Source of the DNA: Candidatus Skiveiella danica
Lineage (GTDB): Bacteria > Pseudomonadota > Gammaproteobacteria > Burkholderiales > Burkholderiaceae_C
Assembly: GCA_016721925.1 (NCBI GenBank)
Contig: JADKHE010000003.1
Location: 124,001 to 188,000, forward strand
Direction: 5' to 3'
DNA length: 64,000 nucleotides
Position numbers and translations under genes: made by a program. Positions 29,335-38,156 of the stretch are shown here, in pieces. Below the pieces are notes generated by a model. That model worked only from the letters and a program-made list of their open reading frames with translations. It did not search any database and was not told the DNA's origin. Every line of letters begins with the position of its first letter. Positions within the stretch are counted from its first letter, which is position 1.

Positions 29335-30090
29335 TCAGCCGCGACCGGCAAACGGCATCTTCGTGGCCATCACCGTGTGGAACATGACATTGGCCTCCAG
29401 CGGCAGGCTGGCCATGTGAACGACGGATTGGCCCACGATGGCCACGTCCATCAAGGGCTCCACGGCGATGTCGCCGTTGGCCTGCGGAATGCCCCGCGCC
29501 ATCGGTGCGGCCAGGTCGGTGGCGGCATTGCCGATGTCGATCTGCCCGACGGCGATGTCGTACTTGCGGCCGTCCAGCGACGCGGATTTGGTCAGCCCGG
29601 TGACGGCATGTTTGGTCGCGGTGTAGGCGATGGAATTCGGACGCGGCGTGGTCGCGGAAATCGAGCCATTGTTGATGATGCGCCCGCCCCGGGGCGTCTG
29701 CGCCTTCATGGCGCGGAAGGCCGATTGGATGCAATAGAACATCCCGCTCAGGTTGGTGTCGACCACCTGCCGCCAGTGCTCGATGGGCAGGTCCTCCAGC
29801 GGCACGCCGGGCGCAAACACGCCCGCGTTGTTGAACAGCAGGTCCACCCGGCCCCAGGTACGGAGCACGGTGTCAAACAGGTGCTGAACCGCGGCCGGAT
29901 CGGACACATCGGTGGGCACGACCAGCGTGCGTGCCAACGCGCCCGATTGCTCCGCCACGGCCCGCAGGGCCTCCTGGCGGCGCCCCGCCAGGGCCACGTG
30001 CCAGCCCGCGTCGAGCAACGCAAGGGCCACGACTTTGCCAATGCCGCTTCCGGCGCCCGTCACGATCGCCGTCTTGGGGGATGTACTCAT
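29335..30090 (-). CDS. Short-chain dehydrogenase/reductase (SDR)
   Basis: NAD(P)-dependent oxidoreductase of 251 residues with a classical Rossmann fold. Features are TGAGSGIGK near residue 12, NNAGVFAPG, and the Ser/Tyr/Lys triad with NGSISA and YTATKHA. The ATG at 30090 (MSTSPKTAIVTG) is preferred over an in-frame start at 30123. The C-terminus, with a VMFHTVMATKMPF segment, resembles a subgroup of SDRs of unknown substrate. It converges on the plus-strand NAD(P)HX gene with 27 bp between stops and lies 45 bp beyond the rnr stop. Confidence 0.86.
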   Translation of the reverse strand: MSTSPKTAIVTGAGSGIGKVVALALLDAGWHVALAGRRQEALRAVAEQSGALARTLVVPTDVSDPAAVQHLFDTVLRTWGRVDLLFNNAGVFAPGVPLEDLPIEHWRQVVDTNLSGMFYCIQSAFRAMKAQTPRGGRIINNGSISATTPRPNSIAYTATKHAVTGLTKSASLDGRKYDIAVGQIDIGNAATDLAAPMARGIPQANGDIAVEPLMDVAIVGQSVVHMASLPLEANVMFHTVMATKMPFAGRG

Positions 30091-30135
30091 CCTCTGAACT
30101 CCTGAACAGATTGCAGGCGGCATCGACGAAAACCG

Positions 30136-32379
30136 TCAGCGCCGGGGTTTTCTTGCTTTGGGGTTGCCCTTGCTGGCTGCTTCGCGGTTGCCACCGGCGT
30201 TCCTGCCCTTGGACGATGCGCCCGCCTTGCGATCGGTGGCTGACGCACTGCGGTCGCCGCGCTTGGCCGCGCCGCGACCGCCCGCATCGGGTGCAGTCTG
30301 CGGCGCACCCTTGTCGCGCTCGCGCGAGGGGCGAGCCGACACCGGCTCGCCGTCGTGCACGAGGCGGAAGTCGATCTTGCGTCCGTCCAGGTCGACCCGG
30401 CTGACCTGCACCCGCACCCGCGTGCCGATCGCGTAGCGCATGCCACTGCGCTCGCCCCGCAGCTCCTGCCGCGCTTCGTCGAAGCGGAAGTACTCGCCCC
30501 CGAGTTCGGTGATATGCACCATGCCTTCCACGTACAGCTCATCGAGCGTGACGAAGATGCCAAAGCTGGCCGCTGACGTGACCACGCCGCTGTACTCCTC
30601 GCCCAGGTGCTCGCGCATGTACTTGCACTTGAGCCAGGCCTCGACGTCGCGGCTGGCCTCGTCGGCGCGCCGTTCGTTGGCACTGCAGTGCAGACCGGCC
30701 GCCTGCCAGGCCAGTTGGTCGGATGTCAGCTTCCTCGGTTTCTGGTCCGGTTCGCTGACCTTGCCAGCCAAGCCTTTCTGCAATCGCTTGGCCAATTTGG
30801 CGTGGGCCTCGCCGGGTGTTGGCAATTCCGGCAACTGGTAGCGCCGTTTGGCCAGGATGGCCTTGATCACGCGGTGCACCAGCAAGTCGGGATAACGGCG
30901 GATCGGACTGGTGAAATGCGTGTACGCCTCGTAGGCCAACCCGAAATGCCCGCTGTTGACCGGGGTGTAGATCGCTTGCTGCATGGAGCGCAGCAGCATG
31001 GAGTGGATCTGCTGCGCGTCGGGCCGCTCCTTCGTAGCCTGGGCGATCTTCTGGAATTCACCGGGCTTGGGGTCGTCACTGAGCGTCACGCCCACGCCGA
31101 TCGCCTTGAGGTAGTTGCGCAGGATCTCTTTCTTCTCCGGCGTCGGCCCCTCGTGCACCCGGAACAGGCCCGGGTGTTTGCCTTGCGCAATGAAGTCGGC
31201 ACTGCAGACGTTCGCCGCCAGCATGGCTTCTTCGATCAGGCGGTGCGCCTCGTTGCGCGTGCGCGGAATGATCTTCTCGATGCGCCCGCTCTCGTCGCAG
31301 ACGATCTGGGTCTCGGTGGTCTCGAAATCCACCGCGCCACGCACAGTGCGCGCTGCGAGCAGCGCACGGTAGACATCGTGCAGATTCAGCAAGTCGTTGA
31401 CCCGTTCCTGGCGCCGCATGGCTTCGGGACCCCGCGTGTTGGCCAGGATCGCGGCCACCTCGGTGTAGGTGAAACGGGCATGGCTGAACATGACCGCCGG
31501 ATAGAACTGGTAGGCGTGGACCTCGCCGGCCGCATTGACCAGCATGTCGCAGACCATGCAAAGCCGCTCCACTTCCGGGTTCAGGGAACACAGCCCGTTC
31601 GACAGCTTCTCGGGCAGCATCGGAATGACGCGACGCGGGAAGTAGACCGAGGTGGCCCGGTCATACGCATCCACATCGATGGCGCTTCCTGTCTCCACGT
31701 AATGGCTGACGTCCGCGATCGCCACCAGCAGCCGCCAGCCTTTGGCCCGCCCGACGCGGGCCGGCTCGCAATAGACGGCGTCGTCAAAATCGCGCGCGTC
31801 TTCGCCGTCGATCGTGACCAGGGGAATGTCGGTCAGGTCCACGCGGTGCTTCTTGTCCTGGGGACGTACCTTGTCCGGCAGTGTCCGCGCCTGGGCAATG
31901 CAGGCATCCGAGAACTCGTACGGCACGCTGTATTTGCGGACCGCAATCTCGATCTCCATGCCGGGATCGTCGATCTCGCCCAGCACCTCCTTGACCCGGC
32001 CCACGGGCTGCCCGAACAGGGCGGGCGGCTCGGTCAGTTCGACCACCACCACCTGCCCCGGCTTGCCGGCGCCGGTGGCGGACTTGGGAATCATCACATC
32101 CTGGCCGTAGCGCTTGTCTTCGGGGGCCACGATCCAGATGCCGCTCTCGTGCAGCAGGCGCCCAATGATGGGATGAGCAGGGCGTTCGACGATCTCCAGC
32201 ACGCGACCTTCCGGGCGCCCCTTGCGATCCTGCCGGGCGATCCGCACGCGGACCTGATCCTTGTGCAGCACGGCGCGCATCTCGTTTGGCGGCAGGTAGA
32301 TGTCGGCGCCGCCGTCGTCGCGGATCAGGAAGCCGTGTCCGTCGCGATGTCCTTGAACGGTTCCTTCGATTTCATCCAG
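30136..32379 (-). CDS. rnr: Ribonuclease R (start codon uncertain)
   Basis: Processive 3'-5' exoribonuclease acting on structured RNA, quality control and tmRNA-linked decay. About 747 residues hold an OB-fold N-terminus, the RNB catalytic core (TIDGEDARDFDDAVYCE with the metal-binding Asp residues, then RRVIPMLPEKLSNGLCSLNP), an S1 domain (YSGVVTSAASFGIFVTLDEL) and a Lys/Arg-rich tail. The first ATG is at 32280, but family sequence continues upstream in the same frame: DEIEGTVQGHRDGHGFLIRD and then DIYLPPNEM. No ATG, GTG or TTG precedes it. A CTG at 32379 fits the N-terminus MDEIEGTVQ seen in relatives, so it is used here. Confidence 0.9.
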   Translation of the reverse strand: MDEIEGTVQGHRDGHGFLIRDDGGADIYLPPNEMRAVLHKDQVRVRIARQDRKGRPEGRVLEIVERPAHPIIGRLLHESGIWIVAPEDKRYGQDVMIPKSATGAGKPGQVVVVELTEPPALFGQPVGRVKEVLGEIDDPGMEIEIAVRKYSVPYEFSDACIAQARTLPDKVRPQDKKHRVDLTDIPLVTIDGEDARDFDDAVYCEPARVGRAKGWRLLVAIADVSHYVETGSAIDVDAYDRATSVYFPRRVIPMLPEKLSNGLCSLNPEVERLCMVCDMLVNAAGEVHAYQFYPAVMFSHARFTYTEVAAILANTRGPEAMRRQERVNDLLNLHDVYRALLAARTVRGAVDFETTETQIVCDESGRIEKIIPRTRNEAHRLIEEAMLAANVCSADFIAQGKHPGLFRVHEGPTPEKKEILRNYLKAIGVGVTLSDDPKPGEFQKIAQATKERPDAQQIHSMLLRSMQQAIYTPVNSGHFGLAYEAYTHFTSPIRRYPDLLVHRVIKAILAKRRYQLPELPTPGEAHAKLAKRLQKGLAGKVSEPDQKPRKLTSDQLAWQAAGLHCSANERRADEASRDVEAWLKCKYMREHLGEEYSGVVTSAASFGIFVTLDELYVEGMVHITELGGEYFRFDEARQELRGERSGMRYAIGTRVRVQVSRVDLDGRKIDFRLVHDGEPVSARPSRERDKGAPQTAPDAGGRGAAKRGDRSASATDRKAGASSKGRNAGGNREAASKGNPKARKPRR

Positions 32380-32410
32380 CAGACCGCTGGTGGTGTCGGT
32401 ATTTTTGATA

Positions 32411-32416
32411 TATAAT
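32411..32416 (+). promoter_or_regulatory. -10 box of tRNA-Leu
   Basis: A perfect TATAAT lies 18 bases before the first tRNA base, leaving a leader of roughly ten bases. The -35 region is not clear. The element overlaps the sequence just upstream of the divergent RNase R gene, so the two transcription units start against each other. Confidence 0.6.
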
Positions 32417-32433
32417 CCTATCTTTCCTGAAAT

Positions 32434-32518
<85 letters not shown>

Positions 32519-32550
32519 AGTTTAAACAAGCCAGTGATGGCAAGTACCAG

Positions 32551-32581
32551 AAAAGCCGCTGACCCTTCAGCGGCTTTTTTG
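32551..32581 (+). terminator. Rho-independent terminator of tRNA-Leu
   Basis: A perfect 12-bp stem, AAAAGCCGCTGA pairing with TCAGCGGCTTTT around a CCCT loop, is followed by a T tract. It lies 32 bases after the tRNA. On the minus strand it would stop readthrough from rimO less efficiently. Confidence 0.88.
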
Positions 32582-32669
32582 TTTCTGAATCCCGCTGCCC
32601 GGTAGCGGCACTTCGGCTGCTTGCCTGCCTTGCAGGCGATCCGGCGCAGGCGCATCCGTGTGCTCACAG

Positions 32670-34085
32670 TCACACCGGCAAGGCCACGAGATCGTGTCCC
32701 TGCGTTCCCACGATCCGTGCGCGGGTGAACGCCCCGACCTTGAGCGTCTTGCTGACCTTCTCCGGCGCCAACAGATGCACGACCCCGTCAATCTCGGGTG
32801 CATCGGCATAGCTGCGCCCCACCCCGCCCTTGCGACCCAGGCCCGGCGCAGAATCGACCAGCACCTGCATCGTCGCGCCCACCCGTTCATGCAGTTTGCG
32901 GATGGAAATCGCTTCCGCAACGGCCATGAAGCGCGCACGGCGCTCTTCGCGCACAGGCTCCGGCAGCATGCCGTCGAGATCGTTGGCCGCTGCGCCTTGA
33001 ACCGGGCTGTAGGCAAAACAACCCGCGCGATCGATCCCGGCTTCGCCCATGAAATCGAGCAGATGCTGGAACTCCGACTCGGTTTCACCGGGAAAACCGG
33101 CGATGAAGGTGCTGCGGATGACAAGTTCAGGACACATCTCGCGCCAGCGCTGGATACGCTCCAGATTGCGCTCGCCGCTGGCGGGGCGTTTCATGCGCCG
33201 CAGCACGTCGGGATGGCTGTGCTGGAACGGGACATCCAGGTACGGCAGGACCTTTCCGGTCGCCATGAGGGGAATGATGTCGTCCACGCTCGGATACGGA
33301 TAGACGTAGTGCAGCCTCACCCAGGCCCCGTGGACCTCGGCAATGTCGCCCAGGGCCTGCACCAGTTCAAGCATCCGCGTCTTGACCGGCTTGCCGTCCC
33401 AGAATCCGGTTCGGTATCGCACATCGACGCCATAGGCCGACGTGTCCTGGCTGATGATCAGCAGTTCCTTCACGCCGCCTTCGAACAAGGCCCTGGCCTC
33501 CTTCAGCACATCGCCGACAGGACGGCTCACCAGATCGCCGCGCATGGAGGGAATGATGCAGAACGTACAGCGGTGGTTGCAGCCTTCACTGATCTTCAGA
33601 TAAGCATAGTGGCGAGGGGTCAGCTTGAGCCCGGCCGTGCCAAAACTGTTGGGCACGAGGTCCATGAATGGATCGTGCGGCCGCGGCAGATTTGCATGTA
33701 CCGCGTCCATCACTTCCTGCGTCGCGTGCGGGCCGGTCACCGCCAGCACACTCGGATGCATCTGCCGCACCAGATTGCCGCCGGCGTCGCCGGTTTTGGC
33801 GCCCAGGCAGCCGGTCACGATGACGCGCCCGTTTTCTGCAAGGGCTTCACCGATGGTGTCCAGGCTCTCCTTGACCGCATCGTCGATGAAGCCGCAGGTA
33901 TTGACGATCACGAGGTCGGCACCCTCGAAGGTCTTGGAGGTCTGGTAGCCCTCGGCGCTGAGCTGGGTCAGGATGAGTTCGGAGTCCGTCAGGGCCTTCG
34001 GGCAACCCAGGCTCACAAAACCGATCCGGGGCGCAACTCCGGCCGGGGACACGGTGGTGGCTGCAGCAGTGAATGCGTCGTTCAT
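32670..34085 (-). CDS. rimO: Ribosomal protein S12 methylthiotransferase RimO
   Basis: Radical-SAM enzyme that adds a methylthio group to an Asp of ribosomal protein S12. The 471 residues have an N-terminal UPF0004 domain (IGFVSLGCPKALTDSELI, VNTCGFIDDA and GCLGAKT, with its three Cys for the second cluster). The radical-SAM motif is ISEGCNHRCTFCIIPSMRG (CxxxCxxC), and a C-terminal TRAM domain follows. The ATG at 34085 precedes a short Ala/Thr-rich extension. It is followed by the tRNA-Leu terminator region and preceded by phaR. Confidence 0.96.
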   Translation of the reverse strand: MNDAFTAAATTVSPAGVAPRIGFVSLGCPKALTDSELILTQLSAEGYQTSKTFEGADLVIVNTCGFIDDAVKESLDTIGEALAENGRVIVTGCLGAKTGDAGGNLVRQMHPSVLAVTGPHATQEVMDAVHANLPRPHDPFMDLVPNSFGTAGLKLTPRHYAYLKISEGCNHRCTFCIIPSMRGDLVSRPVGDVLKEARALFEGGVKELLIISQDTSAYGVDVRYRTGFWDGKPVKTRMLELVQALGDIAEVHGAWVRLHYVYPYPSVDDIIPLMATGKVLPYLDVPFQHSHPDVLRRMKRPASGERNLERIQRWREMCPELVIRSTFIAGFPGETESEFQHLLDFMGEAGIDRAGCFAYSPVQGAAANDLDGMLPEPVREERRARFMAVAEAISIRKLHERVGATMQVLVDSAPGLGRKGGVGRSYADAPEIDGVVHLLAPEKVSKTLKVGAFTRARIVGTQGHDLVALPV

Positions 34086-34113
34086 GCCTGCATTGTCCCA
34101 GTTCCGGACTGGC

Positions 34114-34635
34114 TTAACGCTTTAATCCGAACGCTCCAAACATCTGCTCCGCCTGTTTCTGCATTTGCTCGAACATCCCGCGGGACTGGTCCGCGTAGTT
34201 GCCCATCATGCCTTGCAGCATGGGCGACTGCAGGCTCATGAACTTGGTCAGCATTTCGGGCGAGAGACCCTTGGATTGTTCGGCCAACCGGGCCTGCATC
34301 TCGGTGAAGGCCTCGATGTTCTTCTCGAGATAAGAACCCATGAAACCTTGCATGGCGTGGCCGTAGAAACGGATGATGTTGGCGAGCACGGCCTCGGTGA
34401 ACATGGGCGCACCGCCCGATTCTTCTTCAAGAATGATCTGCAACAGGATGCTGCGGGTCAGATCGTCATTGGTCTTTGCGTCGCGCACCACGAACGCCTC
34501 GCCCGACATCACCAGATCCTTGACCTCCGCCAACGTGATGTAGGTCGACGTTTCGGTGTCATACAGCCGGCGGTTGGGATACTTCTTGATGACGCGCAGC
34601 GAGGGCTGTCCACTGGCTGCTGATTTGGGTGACAC
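34114..34635 (-). CDS. phaR: Polyhydroxyalkanoate synthesis regulator PhaR
   Basis: DNA- and PHA-granule-binding repressor of phasin and PHA genes. The 173 residues contain the N-terminal PHB/PHA accumulation DNA-binding domain LRVIKKYPNRRLYDTETSTY followed by ITLAEVKDLVMSG. Methionine/glutamine-rich helices such as YADQSRGMFEQMQKQAEQMF form the C-terminal half. GTG at 34635 is preferred, with AGGAG seven bases ahead; an upstream in-frame ATG at 34683 would add a basic extension. The 3-hydroxybutyrate dehydrogenase at 38.2 kb fits a PHB-cycling organism. Confidence 0.9.
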   Translation of the reverse strand: MSPKSAASGQPSLRVIKKYPNRRLYDTETSTYITLAEVKDLVMSGEAFVVRDAKTNDDLTRSILLQIILEEESGGAPMFTEAVLANIIRFYGHAMQGFMGSYLEKNIEAFTEMQARLAEQSKGLSPEMLTKFMSLQSPMLQGMMGNYADQSRGMFEQMQKQAEQMFGAFGLKR

Positions 34636-34714
34636 TGAAAGACTCCTCGGTCGGCTCGCGGGATGGTGGGTGCGTGGTCGCATACTGCACCGCAACACAT
34701 TCTATGAAAGAGCC

Positions 34715-34748
34715 AAAGACAAAACGCCCAAGGTTTACCCTGAGCGTC
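34715..34748 (-). terminator. Probable terminator of tRNA-Val
   Basis: The minus strand reads ACGCTCAGGG, a TAAAC loop, CTTGGGCGT and then TTTTGTCTTT. The stem is imperfect, with a G-T pair and one mismatch. It lies 22 bases beyond the CCA end of tRNA-Val and just before phaR. Confidence 0.55.
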
Positions 34749-34769
34749 TGTTGTGTGCGAAAAGGAAAT

Positions 34770-34846
34770 TGGTAGGCGCGATTGGACTCGAACCAACGAC
34801 CCCCACCATGTCAAGGTGGTGCTCTAACCAGCTGAGCTACGCGCCT
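34770..34846 (-). tRNA. tRNA-Val (anticodon GAC)
   Basis: A 77-base tRNA on the minus strand. The acceptor stem is AGGCGCG/CGCGCCT with an encoded CCA, the D-arm contains AGCTCAGCTGGTTAGAGC, and the anticodon stem is CCACC/GGTGG with the loop TTGACAT (anticodon GAC). The T-arm contains GGTTCGAGTCC. It lies alone between phaR and relA with its own apparent promoter and terminator. Confidence 0.96.
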
Positions 34847-34865
34847 AAGTTTGTCCGAGACCGCA

Positions 34866-34871
34866 AGTATA
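34866..34871 (-). promoter_or_regulatory. -10 box of tRNA-Val
   Basis: The minus strand reads CTGCTATACTTGC, giving TATACT 19 bases before the first tRNA base. The -35 region is weak, so this is a tentative call. Confidence 0.4.
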
Positions 34872-34942
34872 GCAGGAAAGAATGATGCAGCCAGGCCGCG
34901 CCGATCTTTTTTCCCTTCACCGAACGAATGGCCTGGCGGCCA

Positions 34943-37177
34943 TCATCGCCGGCGCGCCGAGCGCACGTTCGGCACTTCGCGAACCACGCCCAGCACCTTG
35001 GCAAGCTTCGCCGAGTCCTGCACCTCGACCGTGAAGGTCATCCACGCGGTGCCCTTGACCGACTGGGTCTGGACCCCGATCACATTCATCTTCTCCTTGG
35101 CAAACACCTCGGAGATGTCGCGCAGCAGCCCCTGCCGGTCGGCGGCCTCGACCGCCACATCCACCGGATAGACGGCAAGTTCGGCACCGCTCGACGTGCC
35201 CCATTCGACCGGAATCACGCGCTCCGCATGGCGTGCCGCGAACTCCCTGAAATTGCTGCAGTCGGCCCGGTGCACGCTCACACCCTTGCCCCGCGAGACA
35301 AAGCCGCCGATCACATCCGGCGGCGCCGGCTTGCAGCACCTGGCGAGCTGGGTCATCAGCGAATCGACGCCCACCACCAGCACGCCGCCCTTCGGCGTCT
35401 TCTCGCCATGGCGAGACTTTTTCAGCAGCAGATAGTCGTCTGGCGCCAGCACCGGTGCCGGCGGCCGCAGCAAGGTCTCGATCGTGCGCAGGGAAAACTC
35501 ATCCTTGCCGACCACCTCGAACAGCGCATCTGCCGACTTGAAGCCCAGCTGGGTCGCCAGGTCCTCCAGCTTGAAGGCAGTCTTGCCCTCGCGCTGCAGC
35601 AGCTTCTCGACGGCCTCACGACCTCGGGCCACGGTCTCGTGCAGGACCTGGGCGTTGAACCAGGCGCGCACCTTGGCGCGGGCCCTGTGGCTGACGAGAT
35701 AGCCCAGCTCCGCGTTCAGCCAGTCGCGCGACGGGCCGCCTTCGCGAACCGTGGTGATCTCAACGGTCTGGCCGTTTTGCAGCGGAGTGTTCAGCGAGAC
35801 CATCGCCCCATCGACGCGCGCGCCCCGGCAGCGATGGCCCAGGTTGGTGTGAACCGTGTACGCAAAATCCACGGGTGTGGCCCCCTTGGGCAGCTCCACG
35901 ACTGCGGCATCGGGTGTCAGCACGTAGATGCGATCGTCAAACAGGCCCTTGTCCTGCACCGAACCGGACAGGTCGCGCTCCCAGGCCAGCAGCTGGCGCA
36001 GGACCGCGATCTTGGCGTCGTATTCACCCGCGGCGGTCACGCCCGCGTAGCCCTTGGTGCCGGCCTCCTTGTAGGCCCAGTGCGCCGCCACGCCGTGCTC
36101 GGCATGGTCGTGCATCGCCTGCGTGCGGATCTGCACCTCGACCGGCTTGCCGGCCGCATCGCGCACCACCGTGTGCAGCGACTGGTACCCGTTGGGCTTG
36201 GGACGCGCAATGTAGTCATCGAACTCGTTGATGACCGGCGTGAAGCGCGAGTGCACCCAGCTCAGCGCTGCGTAACAGTCAGGAATGGTCGGCACCACCA
36301 CCCGCAGCGCCCGGATGTCGAACACGCGGTCGAAGTCGAGCGCCTTGCCACGCATCTTGCGCACGATGCTGTAGATGTGCTTCGGCCGGCCCTGGACCGT
36401 CGCGCGAATACCCTGCCCTTGCAGTTCAGCGGCCAAGCCCTCCCGCAATCGCTCCACACCGCTCTCGCGTTCGGCACGCTTTTCGTCGAGCAGGCGCGCC
36501 ACCTGCCGGTACGTTTCGGGCTCGAGAAAGCGAAAGGCGAGATCTTCCATTTCCCACTTGATCTGCCAGATGCCCAGCCGATTGGCCAGCGGCGCAAACA
36601 CCTGCAGGGATTCGCGCGCCAGTACCGGCGACACCGTCTGGCGGCTGGCAGCGTGATAACGCAGCGTCTGCAGGCGCGAGGCCAGCCGCAGCATCACCAC
36701 CCGCAGATCGCGGCTGAAGGCCAGCAACATCTTGCGCACGTTCTCGGTCTGCAGCTTCGGATCGTCGACCAGCTGAGCATCGCTCTGCGCTTCCCGGGAA
36801 AGGCGCTGGACGCGCACCAGCTTGGCGGTCTCCACCGCCAGGCTGGCAAAGCTCTCGCCAAACGCCTTCGTGATCACTTCCAGCGGATGATTGAGATGTT
36901 CCCCCGCATACACCAGGTAGCTGGCCGCCTGCATGGCCTGCGAGCCGCCGATGGACCGCAGAATGGCGGCCACCGCATCGGCATGAGCCATCATGCTCTC
37001 GCCGGAATCCAGCGCCTCGTGCGCGATCAATGGCTCCGCAAAACTGCGCGCGCGTGCCAAGGCATCTGCGGATTCCGCCAGCGCGCCGGCCGTCGCCGCC
37101 AGCACCTGAGGCAGGGACGGTTGTGCGGACGCCTGACCAAGGGTCGACGGCGGGATTTGCACCGCGGGAATCTTCAT
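34943..37177 (-). CDS. relA: (p)ppGpp synthetase RelA, monofunctional type
   Basis: Ribosome-associated alarmone synthetase of the stringent response. The 744 residues hold an N-terminal HD-type domain that has lost its metal ligands (HADAVAAIL and YLVYAGEHL instead of the HD motif), so no hydrolase activity is expected. The synthetase domain has IVRKMRGKALDFDRVFDIRA and EFDD at 318-321; the acidic ExDD form marks monofunctional RelA. PKPNGYQSLHT, a TGS domain (PVDFAYTVHTNLGHRCRGA), a zinc-finger region with ARCCKP, and a C-terminal ACT domain follow. The ATG at 37177 is preferred; the frame remains open upstream through the neighbour. Confidence 0.95.
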   Translation of the reverse strand: MKIPAVQIPPSTLGQASAQPSLPQVLAATAGALAESADALARARSFAEPLIAHEALDSGESMMAHADAVAAILRSIGGSQAMQAASYLVYAGEHLNHPLEVITKAFGESFASLAVETAKLVRVQRLSREAQSDAQLVDDPKLQTENVRKMLLAFSRDLRVVMLRLASRLQTLRYHAASRQTVSPVLARESLQVFAPLANRLGIWQIKWEMEDLAFRFLEPETYRQVARLLDEKRAERESGVERLREGLAAELQGQGIRATVQGRPKHIYSIVRKMRGKALDFDRVFDIRALRVVVPTIPDCYAALSWVHSRFTPVINEFDDYIARPKPNGYQSLHTVVRDAAGKPVEVQIRTQAMHDHAEHGVAAHWAYKEAGTKGYAGVTAAGEYDAKIAVLRQLLAWERDLSGSVQDKGLFDDRIYVLTPDAAVVELPKGATPVDFAYTVHTNLGHRCRGARVDGAMVSLNTPLQNGQTVEITTVREGGPSRDWLNAELGYLVSHRARAKVRAWFNAQVLHETVARGREAVEKLLQREGKTAFKLEDLATQLGFKSADALFEVVGKDEFSLRTIETLLRPPAPVLAPDDYLLLKKSRHGEKTPKGGVLVVGVDSLMTQLARCCKPAPPDVIGGFVSRGKGVSVHRADCSNFREFAARHAERVIPVEWGTSSGAELAVYPVDVAVEAADRQGLLRDISEVFAKEKMNVIGVQTQSVKGTAWMTFTVEVQDSAKLAKVLGVVREVPNVRSARRR

Positions 37178-37191
37178 GGCCAAACCCGCAC

Positions 37192-38097
37192 TCAAGGATT
37201 CAGAAGGAACGAAGCGACCACGTCGATCTGCTCCTGCGCGATGAGCGTGGGCGCATGCCCGACCCCTTCGATCTCCACGAGCCGGGCCTTGGGGCCGCGC
37301 CTTGTCATGGCCTCGGCGGTCTGCCGCGACAGCAGATCGGACAGCGCGCCGCGCAGCAGCAGGGTCTCGGACGGCACCGCATCGTAGAGCTGCCAGAGCA
37401 CCGCCTCGCCTTGCTGCGCCGCTTGCTGCGTCACGGTCCTCAGTGGCACGGCGATGGCGGGGTCGTAGTGAAGCGTGAACCCGCCATCGGGGCTGGGGCG
37501 CACCATGGCCTGCGAAAGCGCAAGCCACTGCTCGGGCGTGTGCGGGCCAAAGGTCGTGGACACCAGCCACATCGCATCCGCAGCCTGCTGCACCGAATCG
37601 AAATGGCCGACCTGGCCGATGTACTCGCCAATGCGCAGCAACGCCCGCCACTCGATCACCGGCCCCACGTCGTTGAGCACGAGACGACGAACCGGTGCCG
37701 GCCGCGGCAGGTCCGGCTGGCCCGCCAGCAGGAGTCCGATCAGCCCGCCCATGCTGGTTCCCACCCAGTCCAGGTTGCCGATCGGCGCCTGTTGATGCAG
37801 CTCTGCCAGAAGTGCCAGCATGTCGCCCACGTAGGTCGGTATCTGGTAGCCCATCGGATCTTTCAGCCAGTCGCTGCGCCCGCGCCCGACCACGTCAGGG
37901 CAGACCACGCGAATCGGGCCGTCGGCACGGGCCACCAGCTCTCGTGCCAGCGTGTCGAAATCGCGACCCTGGCGCGCAAGTCCGTGTCCGCAAACCAGCA
38001 GATGCGGCGCTGAAGCCTGGCCCCACTGCCAGTAAGCCATGCGGTGGCCGCCCGCCGCATCGGGGCACGGTACGTAATTCAGCGTAGGTTCAGTCAT
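37192..38097 (-). CDS. Alpha/beta-fold hydrolase
   Basis: A 301-residue hydrolase with the oxyanion region VCGHGLARQGRDFD near 36-49, nucleophile elbow GTSMGG (about 116-121), an acid in the C-terminal third, and the catalytic His in GVGHAPTL. Similar proteins in related bacteria are annotated as esterases or lactonases with unknown substrate. The ATG at 38097 gives MTEPTLNYV; the frame continues upstream into the spacer without a better start. It lies 14 bp before relA on the same strand and diverges from bdhA. Confidence 0.82.
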   Translation of the reverse strand: MTEPTLNYVPCPDAAGGHRMAYWQWGQASAPHLLVCGHGLARQGRDFDTLARELVARADGPIRVVCPDVVGRGRSDWLKDPMGYQIPTYVGDMLALLAELHQQAPIGNLDWVGTSMGGLIGLLLAGQPDLPRPAPVRRLVLNDVGPVIEWRALLRIGEYIGQVGHFDSVQQAADAMWLVSTTFGPHTPEQWLALSQAMVRPSPDGGFTLHYDPAIAVPLRTVTQQAAQQGEAVLWQLYDAVPSETLLLRGALSDLLSRQTAEAMTRRGPKARLVEIEGVGHAPTLIAQEQIDVVASFLLNP

Positions 38098-38156
38098 GGT
38101 GAAATGCGGGTTCCAGATTCGCTCGTCTGCATCGTAATTCAATTGGAGATCACATC

